DNA of 64,000 nucleotides. Source: Kocuria sp. cx-455 (GTDB lineage Bacteria > Actinomycetota > Actinomycetes > Actinomycetales > Micrococcaceae). The position numbers and the translations under genes were made by a program. The notes under the pieces were generated by a model, which was not told where the DNA came from, searched no databases, and saw only the letters and a program-made list of their open reading frames with translations. The stretch covers positions 1 to 64,000 of the forward strand of contig NZ_JACXBS010000008.1 in the NCBI RefSeq assembly GCF_014698015.1, given 5' to 3'. Positions 18,998 through 27,794 of this stretch are shown piece by piece; positions within the stretch are counted from its first letter, which is position 1; every line of letters starts with the position of its first letter.

Positions 18998-19678
18998 TCA
19001 GGCCTCGAACTTGTATCCCAAACCACGCACCGTCACGATGTGACGGGGCTGCGAAGGATCCGGTTCGACCTTGGAACGCAAACGCTTGATGTGCACGTCC
19101 AGGGTCTTGGTGTCACCCACGTAGTCGGATCCCCAGACCCTGTCGATGAGCTGCCCGCGGGTCAACACCCGACCCGCGTTGCGGAGCAACATCTCCAGGA
19201 GCTCGAACTCCTTGAGCGGCATGGTCACGGCCTCACCGGCAACGCTCACCACGTGGCGCTCCACGTCCATGCGGACCGGGCCCGCAGCGACGGTCGCGGT
19301 GATCAGCTCGTCGGGTTCCGCCCGACGTCGCAGCACGGCCCGGATCCGAGCCACGAGTTCGCGGGCGGAATACGGTTTGGTCACGTAATCGTCCGCGCCC
19401 AGTTCGAGTCCCAGGACCTTGTCGATCTCGGCGTCCTTGGCGGTGAGCATGATGATGGGAACGGTGGACCGCTGACGGATCTGCTTGCAGACCTCCGTGC
19501 CCGATTGCCCGGGCAGCATCAGGTCCAGGAGGACAAGATCCGCTCCGGACCGATCGAACTCGCTGACCGCCGTGAGGCCGTCTGCCACCACGGTCACTTC
19601 GAAGCCCTCTTTGCCCAGCAAATACGCCAGGGGATCGCTGAGAGACTCTTCGTCCTCGACCATCAGAATGCGGGTCAC
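18998..19678 (-). CDS. regX3: Response regulator, OmpR/PhoB family (RegX3)
   Basis: A 226-residue regulator with a receiver domain (acidic pair in VEDEES, phospho-acceptor Asp52 in LVLLDLMLPG, Lys in VTKPYS) and a C-terminal winged helix ending in VRGLGYKFEA. It partners SenX3 in phosphate-limitation signalling. Its start overlaps the senX3 stop by 4 bases. PHO-box-like repeats precede senX3, so the pair may control its own transcription. Confidence 0.94.
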   Translation of the reverse strand: MTRILMVEDEESLSDPLAYLLGKEGFEVTVVADGLTAVSEFDRSGADLVLLDLMLPGQSGTEVCKQIRQRSTVPIIMLTAKDAEIDKVLGLELGADDYVTKPYSARELVARIRAVLRRRAEPDELITATVAAGPVRMDVERHVVSVAGEAVTMPLKEFELLEMLLRNAGRVLTRGQLIDRVWGSDYVGDTKTLDVHIKRLRSKVEPDPSQPRHIVTVRGLGYKFEA

Positions 19679-20862
19679 TTACGCTCCTTCTCTAGGTGCA
19701 TGCGTTCGTTAGAGGCGGCGGCCACCGGGCTGTTGTGTTCGTCCAGGTCCTCCGCCTGGGGAATCACCAGTGTGAAGGTGGATCCTCGCCCGGACTGCGA
19801 CCACACGGATACCTCTCCGCCGTGCTGGGCCATCACATGTTTGACAATGCTCAACCCCAGTCCTGTGCCACCGGTCTGGCGTGAGCGCGCACCGTCCACA
19901 CGGTAGAAGCGCTCGAAGATCCGGTCCTGCTCTGCGTCGGGTATACCCGGCCCCTGGTCCGTGACCATGAGTTGGGCCATGCCGTCCCGTTCCCGCAGCC
20001 CAACACCCACGCGAGTGTTCTCCGGTGAATACCGCACGGCGTTGTCTATGAGATTGCGCGTGGCCGTCACCAGGAGGTCCGGATCCCCGTACACCGGGGT
20101 CTTGATCGTGCCCCCCACCTTGATGGAAATGCCCTTGGCCTCGGCGGCCAGGCGGGTGCGATCTACCGCTTCACTGACCACCGTGTTCAAGTCCACCACG
20201 GTCCCCTTCGACACCACATCGGCGCCCTGCAGCCGGGACAGCTCGATGATGTCCTGGACCAGTGCGGTCAACCGCACCGCCTCCTTGTGCAGGCTGTTGG
20301 CGAAGTGCCGCACGGCCTTCTGGTCCTCGGCGGCGTCGGCGAGAGCCTCGGACAGCAAACTGATGGCGCCCACGGGCGTTTTGAGCTCGTGGGACACGTT
20401 CGCCACGAAGTCGTTACGGATGGACTGCGCGCGAACGATATCGGTTTCGTCGTCAGCGAGCAGAAGAATGTACTCCTCCGCAATGGTGACCACGCGGATG
20501 TCCAGCACGAGAGCGCTCTTCTCCAGTGTGCCGCGCGTGATTTCCAAACGCTTTTCCTCGACCGCGCCATTGCGCCTGGTCCGTCTGATCATCTGCAGCA
20601 ATTCCGGGTGAACCACGGTGTGGCCCCGGACGATCCCGTACGCGTAGGCGGCCGGTGACGCCCTGATCACGCCGTCCACCCCGTCGACCACCACGTAGGC
20701 CAGGCCGAGCGCGGCCAGGATCTCGGCGGTCCCCTCAGGCAGGGTGGGTTCTTCCACGGTCACCGCGGAACCGCGGCGTCGCTGGCTGACCCGCACGGCG
20801 ATCAATCCACTGATGCCGAGCAGGAAACCGACAAAGCCCGCGAGGAGGGCAACGGAGGTCAT
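19675..20862 (-). CDS. senX3: Sensor histidine kinase (SenX3), phosphate signalling
   Basis: The 395-residue protein from the ATG at 20862 has an N-terminal membrane segment (VALLAGFVGFLLGISGLIAV), a PAS-like domain, the DHp motif VSHELKTPVG with His158, and an ATPase domain with NLIDNAVRYS, DQGPGIP and GTGLGLSIVKHV. An ATG at 20910 would add 16 residues. There is only one clear membrane segment and little extracellular sequence, as in mycobacterial SenX3, which senses phosphate through PhoU and the Pst transporter. It is divergent from phoU. Confidence 0.93.
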   Translation of the reverse strand: MTSVALLAGFVGFLLGISGLIAVRVSQRRRGSAVTVEEPTLPEGTAEILAALGLAYVVVDGVDGVIRASPAAYAYGIVRGHTVVHPELLQMIRRTRRNGAVEEKRLEITRGTLEKSALVLDIRVVTIAEEYILLLADDETDIVRAQSIRNDFVANVSHELKTPVGAISLLSEALADAAEDQKAVRHFANSLHKEAVRLTALVQDIIELSRLQGADVVSKGTVVDLNTVVSEAVDRTRLAAEAKGISIKVGGTIKTPVYGDPDLLVTATRNLIDNAVRYSPENTRVGVGLRERDGMAQLMVTDQGPGIPDAEQDRIFERFYRVDGARSRQTGGTGLGLSIVKHVMAQHGGEVSVWSQSGRGSTFTLVIPQAEDLDEHNSPVAAASNERMHLEKERK

Positions 20863-20929
20863 GCTCACCCTGCCCAGCTTAGACGGACGGATCGAGTGCT
20901 CAGCGCGCATTCCGGGCGTTGGGCGCCGG

Positions 20930-20973
20930 GTTCAACCAACGTTCATCTCAGGGTGAGTCGTAGTTCATTCGAC
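20930..20973 (+). promoter_or_regulatory. PHO-box-like direct repeats between senX3 and phoU
   Basis: Four consecutive 11-bp units begin at 20930, 20941, 20952 and 20963: GTTCAACCAAC, GTTCATCTCAG, the degenerate GGTGAGTCGTA, and GTTCATTCGAC. GTTCA-starting 11-bp direct repeats are the PhoP (RegX3 orthologue) binding units in Streptomyces, where they also lie between the kinase/regulator operon and phoU. The block lies 68 bases upstream of the senX3 ATG and 124 bases upstream of phoU. Confidence 0.65.
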
Positions 20974-21096
20974 CCTGCGACTGTAGGAGCGCTCATGCGT
21001 ATGCATCGTGCCCCGCCGGGTTCGAGCTGCCGGCTGGGCAGCAGTATCGCGTAAACTACGTGACCAACGAATGCTCTGAACGAAAGGACGCTTTCT

Positions 21097-21795
21097 GTGC
21101 GCAAGGTTTTTCAGGCTGAACTTCACCAGGTAGGTGAAGAGCTGATTCAGATCGCCACTCTTGTGCAGCAGGCGCTGAAGAGCTCCAAGGTCGCTTTCCT
21201 CGAAGCGGACGTGCAGGTGGCCGAGGAGGTCATCTCCAACGATGCCCGAATCGACTTCCTCCAGAACGACTTGGACGAGCGCGCCATCGACATCCTGGCG
21301 CTGCAGTCCCCCGTTGCCTCCGACCTCCGCATGATCGTTGGTGCACTGCGCATGAGCGCCTCGCTCGAACGCATGGGTGATCTGGCTCGCCACCTGTCCC
21401 AGTTGGCACGCATGCGATTCCCGGAGCCCGTGCTCCCCGAGGCGCTCAACGATCACTTCGCGGCGATGTTCGATCTCGATCTCCAGTTGATCGAACGGGT
21501 CATCTCTGTCTTGGAGGACCGCGACATGACGGTTGCGGACGAGATCTACGCCCTCAAGTCCGAGCTCAATCACAAGCACCAAGGGGTCTTCGACATGCTG
21601 GCCGATCCCAATTGGGATTCCTCGGTGCCCACCGCGGTGGACGTCACTCTGGCCTCCCGCTACCTCGAGCGCATCGGTGATCACTGCGTGTCCGTGGCTC
21701 GCAAGGTCTCCTACTTGGTCACCGGTGACTGGGCTCCCGTCTCCGACGCCCACCCCACCGGCCACGGTCACATCGGAAGCGACACCGGCGAATAA
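21097..21795 (+). CDS. phoU: Phosphate signalling complex protein PhoU
   Basis: A 232-residue all-helical protein with two PhoU repeats. Metal-binding acidic motifs are visible in SLERMGDLARHL and in the second-repeat counterpart YLERIGDHCVSVARKV. PhoU links the Pst phosphate transporter to the SenX3 kinase and represses the regulon when phosphate is plentiful. A GTG start follows GAAAGGA. It is divergent from senX3-regX3 across the PHO-box-like repeats. A TAAACT -10-like element lies at 21052-21057. Confidence 0.95.
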   Translation: MRKVFQAELHQVGEELIQIATLVQQALKSSKVAFLEADVQVAEEVISNDARIDFLQNDLDERAIDILALQSPVASDLRMIVGALRMSASLERMGDLARHLSQLARMRFPEPVLPEALNDHFAAMFDLDLQLIERVISVLEDRDMTVADEIYALKSELNHKHQGVFDMLADPNWDSSVPTAVDVTLASRYLERIGDHCVSVARKVSYLVTGDWAPVSDAHPTGHGHIGSDTGE

Positions 21796-21867
21796 TCGGG
21801 GGGGTTCGAAAGAACCCGGCCGCGCTCGCCCGATGGTGACGCGCGGCCGCGTTCCCGATCCGACCGG

Positions 21868-21923
21868 CACACCGCATGAAGATCGCCCCCACCACGTGGT
21901 GGGGGCGATCTTCATGCGGTGTG
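21868..21923. terminator. Perfect 56-bp palindrome, bidirectional terminator between phoU and gpmA
   Basis: Positions 21868-21895 and 21896-21923 are exact reverse complements over 28 bases with no spacer; the centre is ACCACGTGGT. It fills most of the gap between the convergent phoU and gpmA genes. As RNA the loop would be formed from the central bases. Confidence 0.8.
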
Positions 21924-21931
21924 ACTACGAG

Positions 21932-22690
21932 CTACTTCTTGCCCTGGTTGGCCACGGCCTTGATCGATTCGGCGGCTGCCTCGGGATCCAGGTACGTCCC
22001 GCCGATCGTGACCGGCTTGAAGTTGTGATCCAGCTCGAAGTACAGCGGGATACCGGTGGGGATGTTCAACCCGGCGATGTCCTCGTCGGAAATATCGTCC
22101 AGGTGCTTCACGAGTGCCCGCAACGAGTTACCGTGCGCGGCCACCAGTACGGTTTTACCGGCCTTCAGGTCCGGGACGATCTGCTCCTCCCAGTACGGCA
22201 GGAAGCGCTCGAGTACGTCCTTGAGGCACTCGGTACGGGGCAGGTCCGCCACGTCCGCGTAGCGGGGGTCGCCGGCCTGTGAGAACTCGGAGGAGTCATC
22301 AAGTACAGGAGGCGGGGTGTCGTAGGAACGGCGCCACACCATGAACTGGTCCTCACCGTACTGATCGCGTACCTGCGTCTTGTCCTTGCCTTGCAGATCG
22401 CCGTAGTGGCGCTCGTTCAGGCGCCACGAACGCTTGACGGGGATCCAGTGCCGGTCTGCGGCGTCCAGGGCGATGTTGGCCGTGTTGATGGCCCGGCGCA
22501 GCAGCGAAGTGTGCACCACGTCCGGTGCGAGATCATTGTCCTTGATCAACTCGCCACCGCGCTTGGCCTCAGCCCTGCCCTTCTCGGTCAGCGGCACATC
22601 CACCCAGCCGGTGAACAGGTTCTTCTCGTTCCACTCCGATTGCCCATGGCGCAGGAGAATGAGCTTGTGTGTTGCTGAATCATTAGCCAT
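21932..22690 (-). CDS. gpmA: 2,3-bisphosphoglycerate-dependent phosphoglycerate mutase
   Basis: This enzyme interconverts 3- and 2-phosphoglycerate in glycolysis. [12 protein letters not shown] holds the phospho-acceptor histidine (His15), followed by [21 protein letters not shown] and the second catalytic histidine in [11 protein letters not shown]. The ATG at 22690 gives 252 residues, the usual length; the frame continues 34 codons upstream but that part is unlike the family. Confidence 0.96.
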   Translation of the reverse strand: MANDSATHKLILLRHGQSEWNEKNLFTGWVDVPLTEKGRAEAKRGGELIKDNDLAPDVVHTSLLRRAINTANIALDAADRHWIPVKRSWRLNERHYGDLQGKDKTQVRDQYGEDQFMVWRRSYDTPPPVLDDSSEFSQAGDPRYADVADLPRTECLKDVLERFLPYWEEQIVPDLKAGKTVLVAAHGNSLRALVKHLDDISDEDIAGLNIPTGIPLYFELDHNFKPVTIGGTYLDPEAAAESIKAVANQGKK

Positions 22691-22850
22691 GGCCTCATTC
22701 TTCCACCCGCGTGAGCCGTTGGCACGTGTTGTGCGTGTGTGGCGGCGCAAGGCTTTTCCGGTCCCGGGTTGAGTTTCCGGCGTGGCGGCCACGTGATTCC
22801 GGTCCCGGCCGCGTGGCCGGCCCTCGCTCCCCTGGCATCCATTGGATGGC

Positions 22851-23201
22851 CTACCAGTAACCGGGGTTGCCGGACTCGCTGGAAACCGCGGGCTTCACAT
22901 CGGCCAGGTAGACCCCGGCAATGGTGGCGGCAATCAGCATGAGAATCAGTGACCCCTGGCCCGGATAGCCACTGCTGATCAGCGACATGGTGGAAAACGC
23001 TGCGCTCAGGATGCTCACCACGGCGGCGCCGGCGGTCAACGCCAGCCAGAAGGTCTTGGTCCGCTTCCAGGCGCGCTCGAACTGTGGCGCGGAACGGCGC
23101 ACGCAGTCCAGCGCGGCCATGAGACTCAGCGCGGCCACCACCAGCGTGATGGCGTAGTCCAGGTAACTGGCCAGTGCAATGGCCCAGGGGATTGAGGTCA
23201 C
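22851..23201 (-). CDS. DUF2516-type small membrane protein
   Basis: A 116-residue protein with about three hydrophobic segments (residues ~10-32, ~50-72 and ~83-100) and a short polar tail. The pattern, including [10 protein letters not shown] in the middle helix, matches the DUF2516 family of actinobacterial membrane proteins, whose function is unknown. The GTG start lies 10 bases after the trans-sulfuration gene stop, so the two may be co-transcribed. Confidence 0.7.
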   Translation of the reverse strand: MTSIPWAIALASYLDYAITLVVAALSLMAALDCVRRSAPQFERAWKRTKTFWLALTAGAAVVSILSAAFSTMSLISSGYPGQGSLILMLIAATIAGVYLADVKPAVSSESGNPGYW

Positions 23202-23211
23202 GTTGTTCAGT

Positions 23212-24342
23212 CTACCGATCTACCAGTTCGTCCAGACCCGCTTTCAGGTCTTCCCACAAGTCATCCACGTTCTCAATTCCCACGGACAGCCGCAACAGGG
23301 TGTCCGGCACGGTGTCCGGTTCGTCGTGGTGACGACGCCGCCGCTCCACCAAGGATTCCACGCCGCCCAGGGACGTGGCCGGGGTCCATACGCAAAGACC
23401 TTCCACGAGCGCCTGCGTCGCGGCGACGTCGGCGCGCGGAACGACGGAGATGATCGAGCCGAAACCGCCGTCCATCTGCGCCGCGGCGCGTTCGTGACCA
23501 GGGTCGCCCGGTAATCCCGGGTACCGAACCTCGCGGACCCCGGGGTGCTCGCTGAGCCGGCGAGCCAACTCTGCGGCGCTGGCCATGGAGCGTTCGAGCC
23601 GCACGGACAGCGTGCGCACGCCACGCAGGGCGAGCCACGCCTCGAACGGCCCGGGAATGGCACCTTCGAGCGAGCGCTGTTTCTTGAGGTTCGCCCGCAG
23701 CTCGGGTGTGGCGCAGACCACGGCGCCCAAAACGACGTCGGAATGGCCGGCCAGGTACTTGGTGACCGAATGCACCACGAGATCCGCACCGAGGGTGAGC
23801 GGTCGCTGCAGCAGAGGAGTCGCGAACGTGTTGTCCACGCAGGAGAGCACGCCGGCCTCGCGAGCCGCGGCAAGTACGGTGGGCAGATCCGCCACCTCGA
23901 GCATGGGGTTGGTGGGGCTTTCCAGCCACAGGACGTCCGCGCCCTGGAGGGCCGCGATCGTGGCGTCGGTATCGGCGATGTCCACGGTGCGCACGGCGAG
24001 AATCCCTCGTTCCTCGAGCCGGTGCGCCAACTGGAGGGTCCCCTGGTAGCAGTGCTGAGGCATGACCAGGGTGCCGCCCACGGGAACCAGCGTCAGCACG
24101 GACGCGACGGCGGCCATGCCGGAGGCGTAGCAGAGCGCGGGAACGGGAGCGTCCTCGAGATCGGCGAGAACGTCCTCGAACGCCTCCCACGTGGGGTTGG
24201 TGAACCTCGCATAGGTGCGGTCCCGGTCATTGAGGTCACCGGCACCGCGATAGGTGGAGGTGAGGACCACGGACGGGTTCACGGGAGCGTCGTGCTCGTG
24301 GGCGGGCCGGCCGCCGGAAACGGCCACGGTGTCTTTACGCAT
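23212..24342 (-). CDS. Trans-sulfuration PLP enzyme (cystathionine gamma-synthase/lyase family)
   Basis: A 376-residue Cys/Met-metabolism PLP enzyme that acts on cystathionine or O-acylhomoserine. Family motifs include YARFTNPTWEAFE, ALCYASGMAA, WLESPTNPMLEV, CVDNTFATPLLQRP and the PLP lysine Lys195 in HSVTKYLAGHSD. I chose the ATG at 24342 because it starts the conserved N-terminus (MRKDTVAVSGG); the upstream extension is low complexity. Synthase and gamma-lyase activities cannot be separated by eye. Divergent from tmk. Confidence 0.85.
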   Translation of the reverse strand: MRKDTVAVSGGRPAHEHDAPVNPSVVLTSTYRGAGDLNDRDRTYARFTNPTWEAFEDVLADLEDAPVPALCYASGMAAVASVLTLVPVGGTLVMPQHCYQGTLQLAHRLEERGILAVRTVDIADTDATIAALQGADVLWLESPTNPMLEVADLPTVLAAAREAGVLSCVDNTFATPLLQRPLTLGADLVVHSVTKYLAGHSDVVLGAVVCATPELRANLKKQRSLEGAIPGPFEAWLALRGVRTLSVRLERSMASAAELARRLSEHPGVREVRYPGLPGDPGHERAAAQMDGGFGSIISVVPRADVAATQALVEGLCVWTPATSLGGVESLVERRRRHHDEPDTVPDTLLRLSVGIENVDDLWEDLKAGLDELVDR

Positions 24343-24436
24343 GGTTCCAGGGTAATGCGCGAGCGCCGTGCGGTGCGCACTGCACTCGGGCAGGTGGGCG
24401 CCCAGCCTGTCGGTGGCACTCGGTACAGTTGAGCGC

Positions 24437-25072
24437 GTGAATGAGACTGCGCGCGGTGCACTGCTCGTCTTCGAAGGCGGGGACGGGGCCGGGAAATCCA
24501 CCCAGGTCCGGGCGGTGGCGCGCGCCCTCGAATCCCAGGGGCGCACCGTGGCCCGCACGCGCGAGCCCGGAGGCACTCCCCTGGCCGAATCCGTGCGCGG
24601 GCTCGTGCTCGATCCCGCCCATGCGCCGGTGGATCCCCACACGGAGGCCCTGTTGTTCGCCTCCGCCCGTGCGGATCACGTCAACCGGTTCATCCGCCCC
24701 GCCATCGAGCGCGGTGAGGTGGTGATTTCCGACCGGTTCGTGGACTCCTCCGTGGCGTACCAGGGAGCCGCCCGCGGCCTGGGGCTGGGTAATGTACAGA
24801 AACTCAATGAGTGGGCGCTGCGGGGTTTGACGCCCGATCTGACCGTGTTGCTGGATGTGGAGACCTCCGTGGCCGAGAGTCGCCGCACCGGCCGCGGCCG
24901 CGTGGCCGATCGCATGGAGGGCGAGGACCGTGACTTCCACACGGTGGTCAATCAGGCCTTCCGTGAACTCGCCGCCGCCGCTCCGGAGCGGTACCTGGTG
25001 TTGAGTGCGGATCAACCCGCTCAGGCCATCACCGACCAGATTCTCAGCCGTCTTACGGAGGTGCTGCCATGA
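24437..25072 (+). CDS. tmk: Thymidylate kinase
   Basis: A 211-residue P-loop kinase that makes dTDP from dTMP. Motifs are FEGGDGAGKST (Walker A), the DRX-type motif VISDRFVDSSVAYQGAARGLG and the lid-region arginines in RRTGRGRVADRME. The GTG at 24437 starts the conserved part. TACAGT lies exactly 7 bases upstream, suggesting a leaderless transcript. The stop overlaps the holB start by 4 bases. Confidence 0.95.
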   Translation: MNETARGALLVFEGGDGAGKSTQVRAVARALESQGRTVARTREPGGTPLAESVRGLVLDPAHAPVDPHTEALLFASARADHVNRFIRPAIERGEVVISDRFVDSSVAYQGAARGLGLGNVQKLNEWALRGLTPDLTVLLDVETSVAESRRTGRGRVADRMEGEDRDFHTVVNQAFRELAAAAPERYLVLSADQPAQAITDQILSRLTEVLP

Positions 25073-26196
25073 CCGTGTGGGATCAGCTCGTGGGGCAGCA
25101 TCACGTGGTGGAACAGCTCGAACGCGCTGCCCGGGACAACAACCCCACTCACGCCTGGCTGTTCACCGGCCCGCCGGGTTCTGGCCGTTCCACCGCCGCG
25201 CGAGCACTGGCCGCGGCACTGTTGTGCGAACGCGGCACCGGCTGCGGTGAGTGCCACGCGTGCCGCACGGCCTTTGCGGGTTCGCACGCGGACGTCATGC
25301 ACTTCGTCACGGAAAACCCCCAGATCAGCATCGAGGAAGCCCGCGAGCTCGTGGTCAAGGCCCAGGATCGCCCGTCGGTGGGTCAGTGGCGCGTGATGAT
25401 CGTGGAGGACGCTGACCGGATGACCGAGCGCACCTCCAATGTGATGCTCAAGGCCATCGAAGAGCCCCCGCCGCACACCATTTGGTTGCTGTGCGCGCCC
25501 TCCCCGATGGATGTGCTGGTGACCATCCGTTCGCGGTGCCGCCCCGTCACCCTGAAGGTCCCGTCGGCCCGGGACGTGGCCCAGCTGCTCGTCAGTCGGC
25601 ACAGCGTGAGTCAGGAACGCGCCTTTGAATGCGCACGGCTGGCTCAGTGCCACGTGGGAATCGCCACCCGCCTGGCCCTTTACGATGACGCCCGCACACG
25701 CCGCCAAGAAGTGGTGTCCCTGCCGTTGAACATGCGCGGTGTGACCCAGGCCGTCCGCGCGGCAGACCGGCTGCACCGGCTCGCGGTGGACGAGTCCGCC
25801 GCGAACGCGGAGGCCCGTAATGACGAGGAACGCGCGCAGTTGCTCGTGGCCCTCGGCGCACCCGAATCCGGTCGGATGCCGCCCGCGATCCGCGGTGCGC
25901 TCAACCGCTTGGAAGCGGATCAAAAACGGCGCTCCCGCCGGATTCAGACGGACACCCTGGACCGCTTCCTGATCGACCTGACCACGTTCTACCGCGATGT
26001 GCTCAGCGTGCAGCTGCACACCGGAACCGAACTGATCAACCAGCATCTCACGCGTGACATCCAGGACTACGCCATCAACAGCGCCGCGGAACAGACCCTG
26101 GAACGCATCGATGTGATCAGTGAGACCAGGGACCGGATCCGCACCAACGTCAGTGCGCAACTGGCCTTCGAAGCCATGATGGTCTCGCTGGTGTGA
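25069..26196 (+). CDS. holB: DNA polymerase III subunit delta'
   Basis: A 375-residue clamp-loader AAA+ protein. It has a P-loop (GPPGSGRSTAAR), a four-cysteine zinc module (CERGTGCGECHAC), a Walker B-like segment (VMIVEDADRM) and the sensor region (VMLKAIEEPPPHT) typical of DnaX/HolB proteins. It starts inside the tmk stop codon region (ATGA overlap), a pairing common in actinobacteria. The GTGA at its end also touches the alternative start of the next gene. Confidence 0.94.
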   Translation: MTVWDQLVGQHHVVEQLERAARDNNPTHAWLFTGPPGSGRSTAARALAAALLCERGTGCGECHACRTAFAGSHADVMHFVTENPQISIEEARELVVKAQDRPSVGQWRVMIVEDADRMTERTSNVMLKAIEEPPPHTIWLLCAPSPMDVLVTIRSRCRPVTLKVPSARDVAQLLVSRHSVSQERAFECARLAQCHVGIATRLALYDDARTRRQEVVSLPLNMRGVTQAVRAADRLHRLAVDESAANAEARNDEERAQLLVALGAPESGRMPPAIRGALNRLEADQKRRSRRIQTDTLDRFLIDLTTFYRDVLSVQLHTGTELINQHLTRDIQDYAINSAAEQTLERIDVISETRDRIRTNVSAQLAFEAMMVSLV

Positions 26197-26216
26197 GCGG
26201 CGCCGAAGGGAATCTT

Positions 26217-27794
26217 GTGACTCGTACCCTCACGGCCCGTTCTGCGGCCGCCGCCCTCGTCGTAGCAGCTCTGGCGCTGACCGGCTGCAGCCCGCAGTCC
26301 ACTCAAGACTCCGAACCGGGGGCAACGTCCCAGGCCGATCCGGACGTCACCGCGGGCACCGATTCCGCGTTGGCCGCGTACTACACCCAGGAGCTCTCAT
26401 GGGGTGATTGCGACTACCCCCAAGAGGATCAGGACGCCGCCAAGAACCTTGACTGCGCCCGCGTGAGCGTTCCCGTGGACTACGCGAATCCCGACGCCGG
26501 AGACACGTTCGTGGAGGTCTCCCGGTTGTCCTCCTCCGAGAACGACCCCCAGGGCACCCTGTTCCTGAACCCCGGAGGTCCCGGCGGGTCCGGGGTGGAC
26601 ATGGTGCTGTCCGCCAGTTTCTTCGCCTCGGAATCGGTACGGGACAACTACGACATCGTGGGTTTCGATCCCCGCGGCGTGGAGCGCTCGGACGGCATTG
26701 ATTGCCTCACCGACCAAGAAATGGACGAGTGGCGAGCAGAGCCCGCGTTCGAACCCGGCACCGAAACGCTGGATGACATGCGGGCCATGTACGCGGCGAT
26801 CGGAGCCAAGTGCCACGAGAACTCGTCCCCGGTGGTGGCCCACATGGATACCCAGTCCGTGGCCAAGGACCTGGACGTGATGCGCGCGGTCTTCGACCAG
26901 CCGGCCACCCACTACCTGGGTTTCTCCTACGGCACCGAGATCGGGGCCACCTATGCGCGCTTGTTCTCCCAGCGCACGGGGCGCGTCGTTCTGGACGGCG
27001 GCGTGGACCCCACCATGGACGAACGGGCTGTGACGCTGGACCAGGCCAAGGGTTTCGAGGACAACCTACGTCACTGGGTCCAGGACTGCCAGGATTCGAA
27101 CAACCGTTGTGCCGTGGGTCAGAACGGCGTGGCTGACGGCATGGCGCAGATCCAGGATCTCCTGGCCAAGGTGTCCGAGGAGAACATCACCGTGTCCGAC
27201 GGGCGCCGGATCACCGCCGTGAACGCGGTGGAGGGCATTCTGGTCCCCCTGTACTCCACGGCCTCCTATTCGCAGTTGAACTCCGCACTCGAGAAGGCCT
27301 TCGACGGGGACTTCGACGAGCTCATGGACTACTCGGACTCCAACCACGGCCGGAACTCCTCCGGCGAGTACACCTCGAACGTGTCCGAGGCTTTCACGGC
27401 CGTCAATTGCCTGGACACCGTCTCGCGTGAGATTTCCGATCAGGACATGGCGCGAGCCGCAGAGACCATGACCCAGGAGGCTCCCACCTTCGGGCCGTAT
27501 CTCAGCTACGGTGACGCCGCATGCCAGGGCTGGCCGGACGAGCCCGTGGAGCCCCTCGAATCCTATACGGCGGACACCGATCAGACACTTTTGGTGGTGG
27601 GCACGACCCACGACCCCGCCACCCCCTACGCGTGGTCGGAGTCGCTCGTGGCGGAACTTGGCAATGCGCGACTTCTGACCCATGAGGGCTGGGGTCACAC
27701 CGCGTACGTGTCCGGGAACTCGTGCATCAAGGACACCGTGGACAACTACCTGGTCTCGGGCGCCGTACCGGAGCAGGGCACCACGTGCGGTTAG
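26217..27794 (+). CDS. Secreted alpha/beta-hydrolase with TAP-like C-terminal domain (lipoprotein)
   Basis: The GTG at 26217 (525 residues) follows AAGGG and opens directly into a lipoprotein signal (VAALALTGC). A GTG at 26193 would add eight residues. The catalytic fold shows the oxyanion segment LFLNPGGPGGSG, nucleophile Ser237 in GFSYGTEIG, and a C-terminal histidine in GWGHTAYVSGNSC. The TAP-like C-terminal region is typical of secreted tripeptidyl aminopeptidases of Streptomyces and relatives, so peptide hydrolysis outside the cell is likely. Follows holB on the same strand; its stop codon overlaps that of the convergent flavoprotein gene. Confidence 0.88.
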   Translation: MTRTLTARSAAAALVVAALALTGCSPQSTQDSEPGATSQADPDVTAGTDSALAAYYTQELSWGDCDYPQEDQDAAKNLDCARVSVPVDYANPDAGDTFVEVSRLSSSENDPQGTLFLNPGGPGGSGVDMVLSASFFASESVRDNYDIVGFDPRGVERSDGIDCLTDQEMDEWRAEPAFEPGTETLDDMRAMYAAIGAKCHENSSPVVAHMDTQSVAKDLDVMRAVFDQPATHYLGFSYGTEIGATYARLFSQRTGRVVLDGGVDPTMDERAVTLDQAKGFEDNLRHWVQDCQDSNNRCAVGQNGVADGMAQIQDLLAKVSEENITVSDGRRITAVNAVEGILVPLYSTASYSQLNSALEKAFDGDFDELMDYSDSNHGRNSSGEYTSNVSEAFTAVNCLDTVSREISDQDMARAAETMTQEAPTFGPYLSYGDAACQGWPDEPVEPLESYTADTDQTLLVVGTTHDPATPYAWSESLVAELGNARLLTHEGWGHTAYVSGNSCIKDTVDNYLVSGAVPEQGTTCG

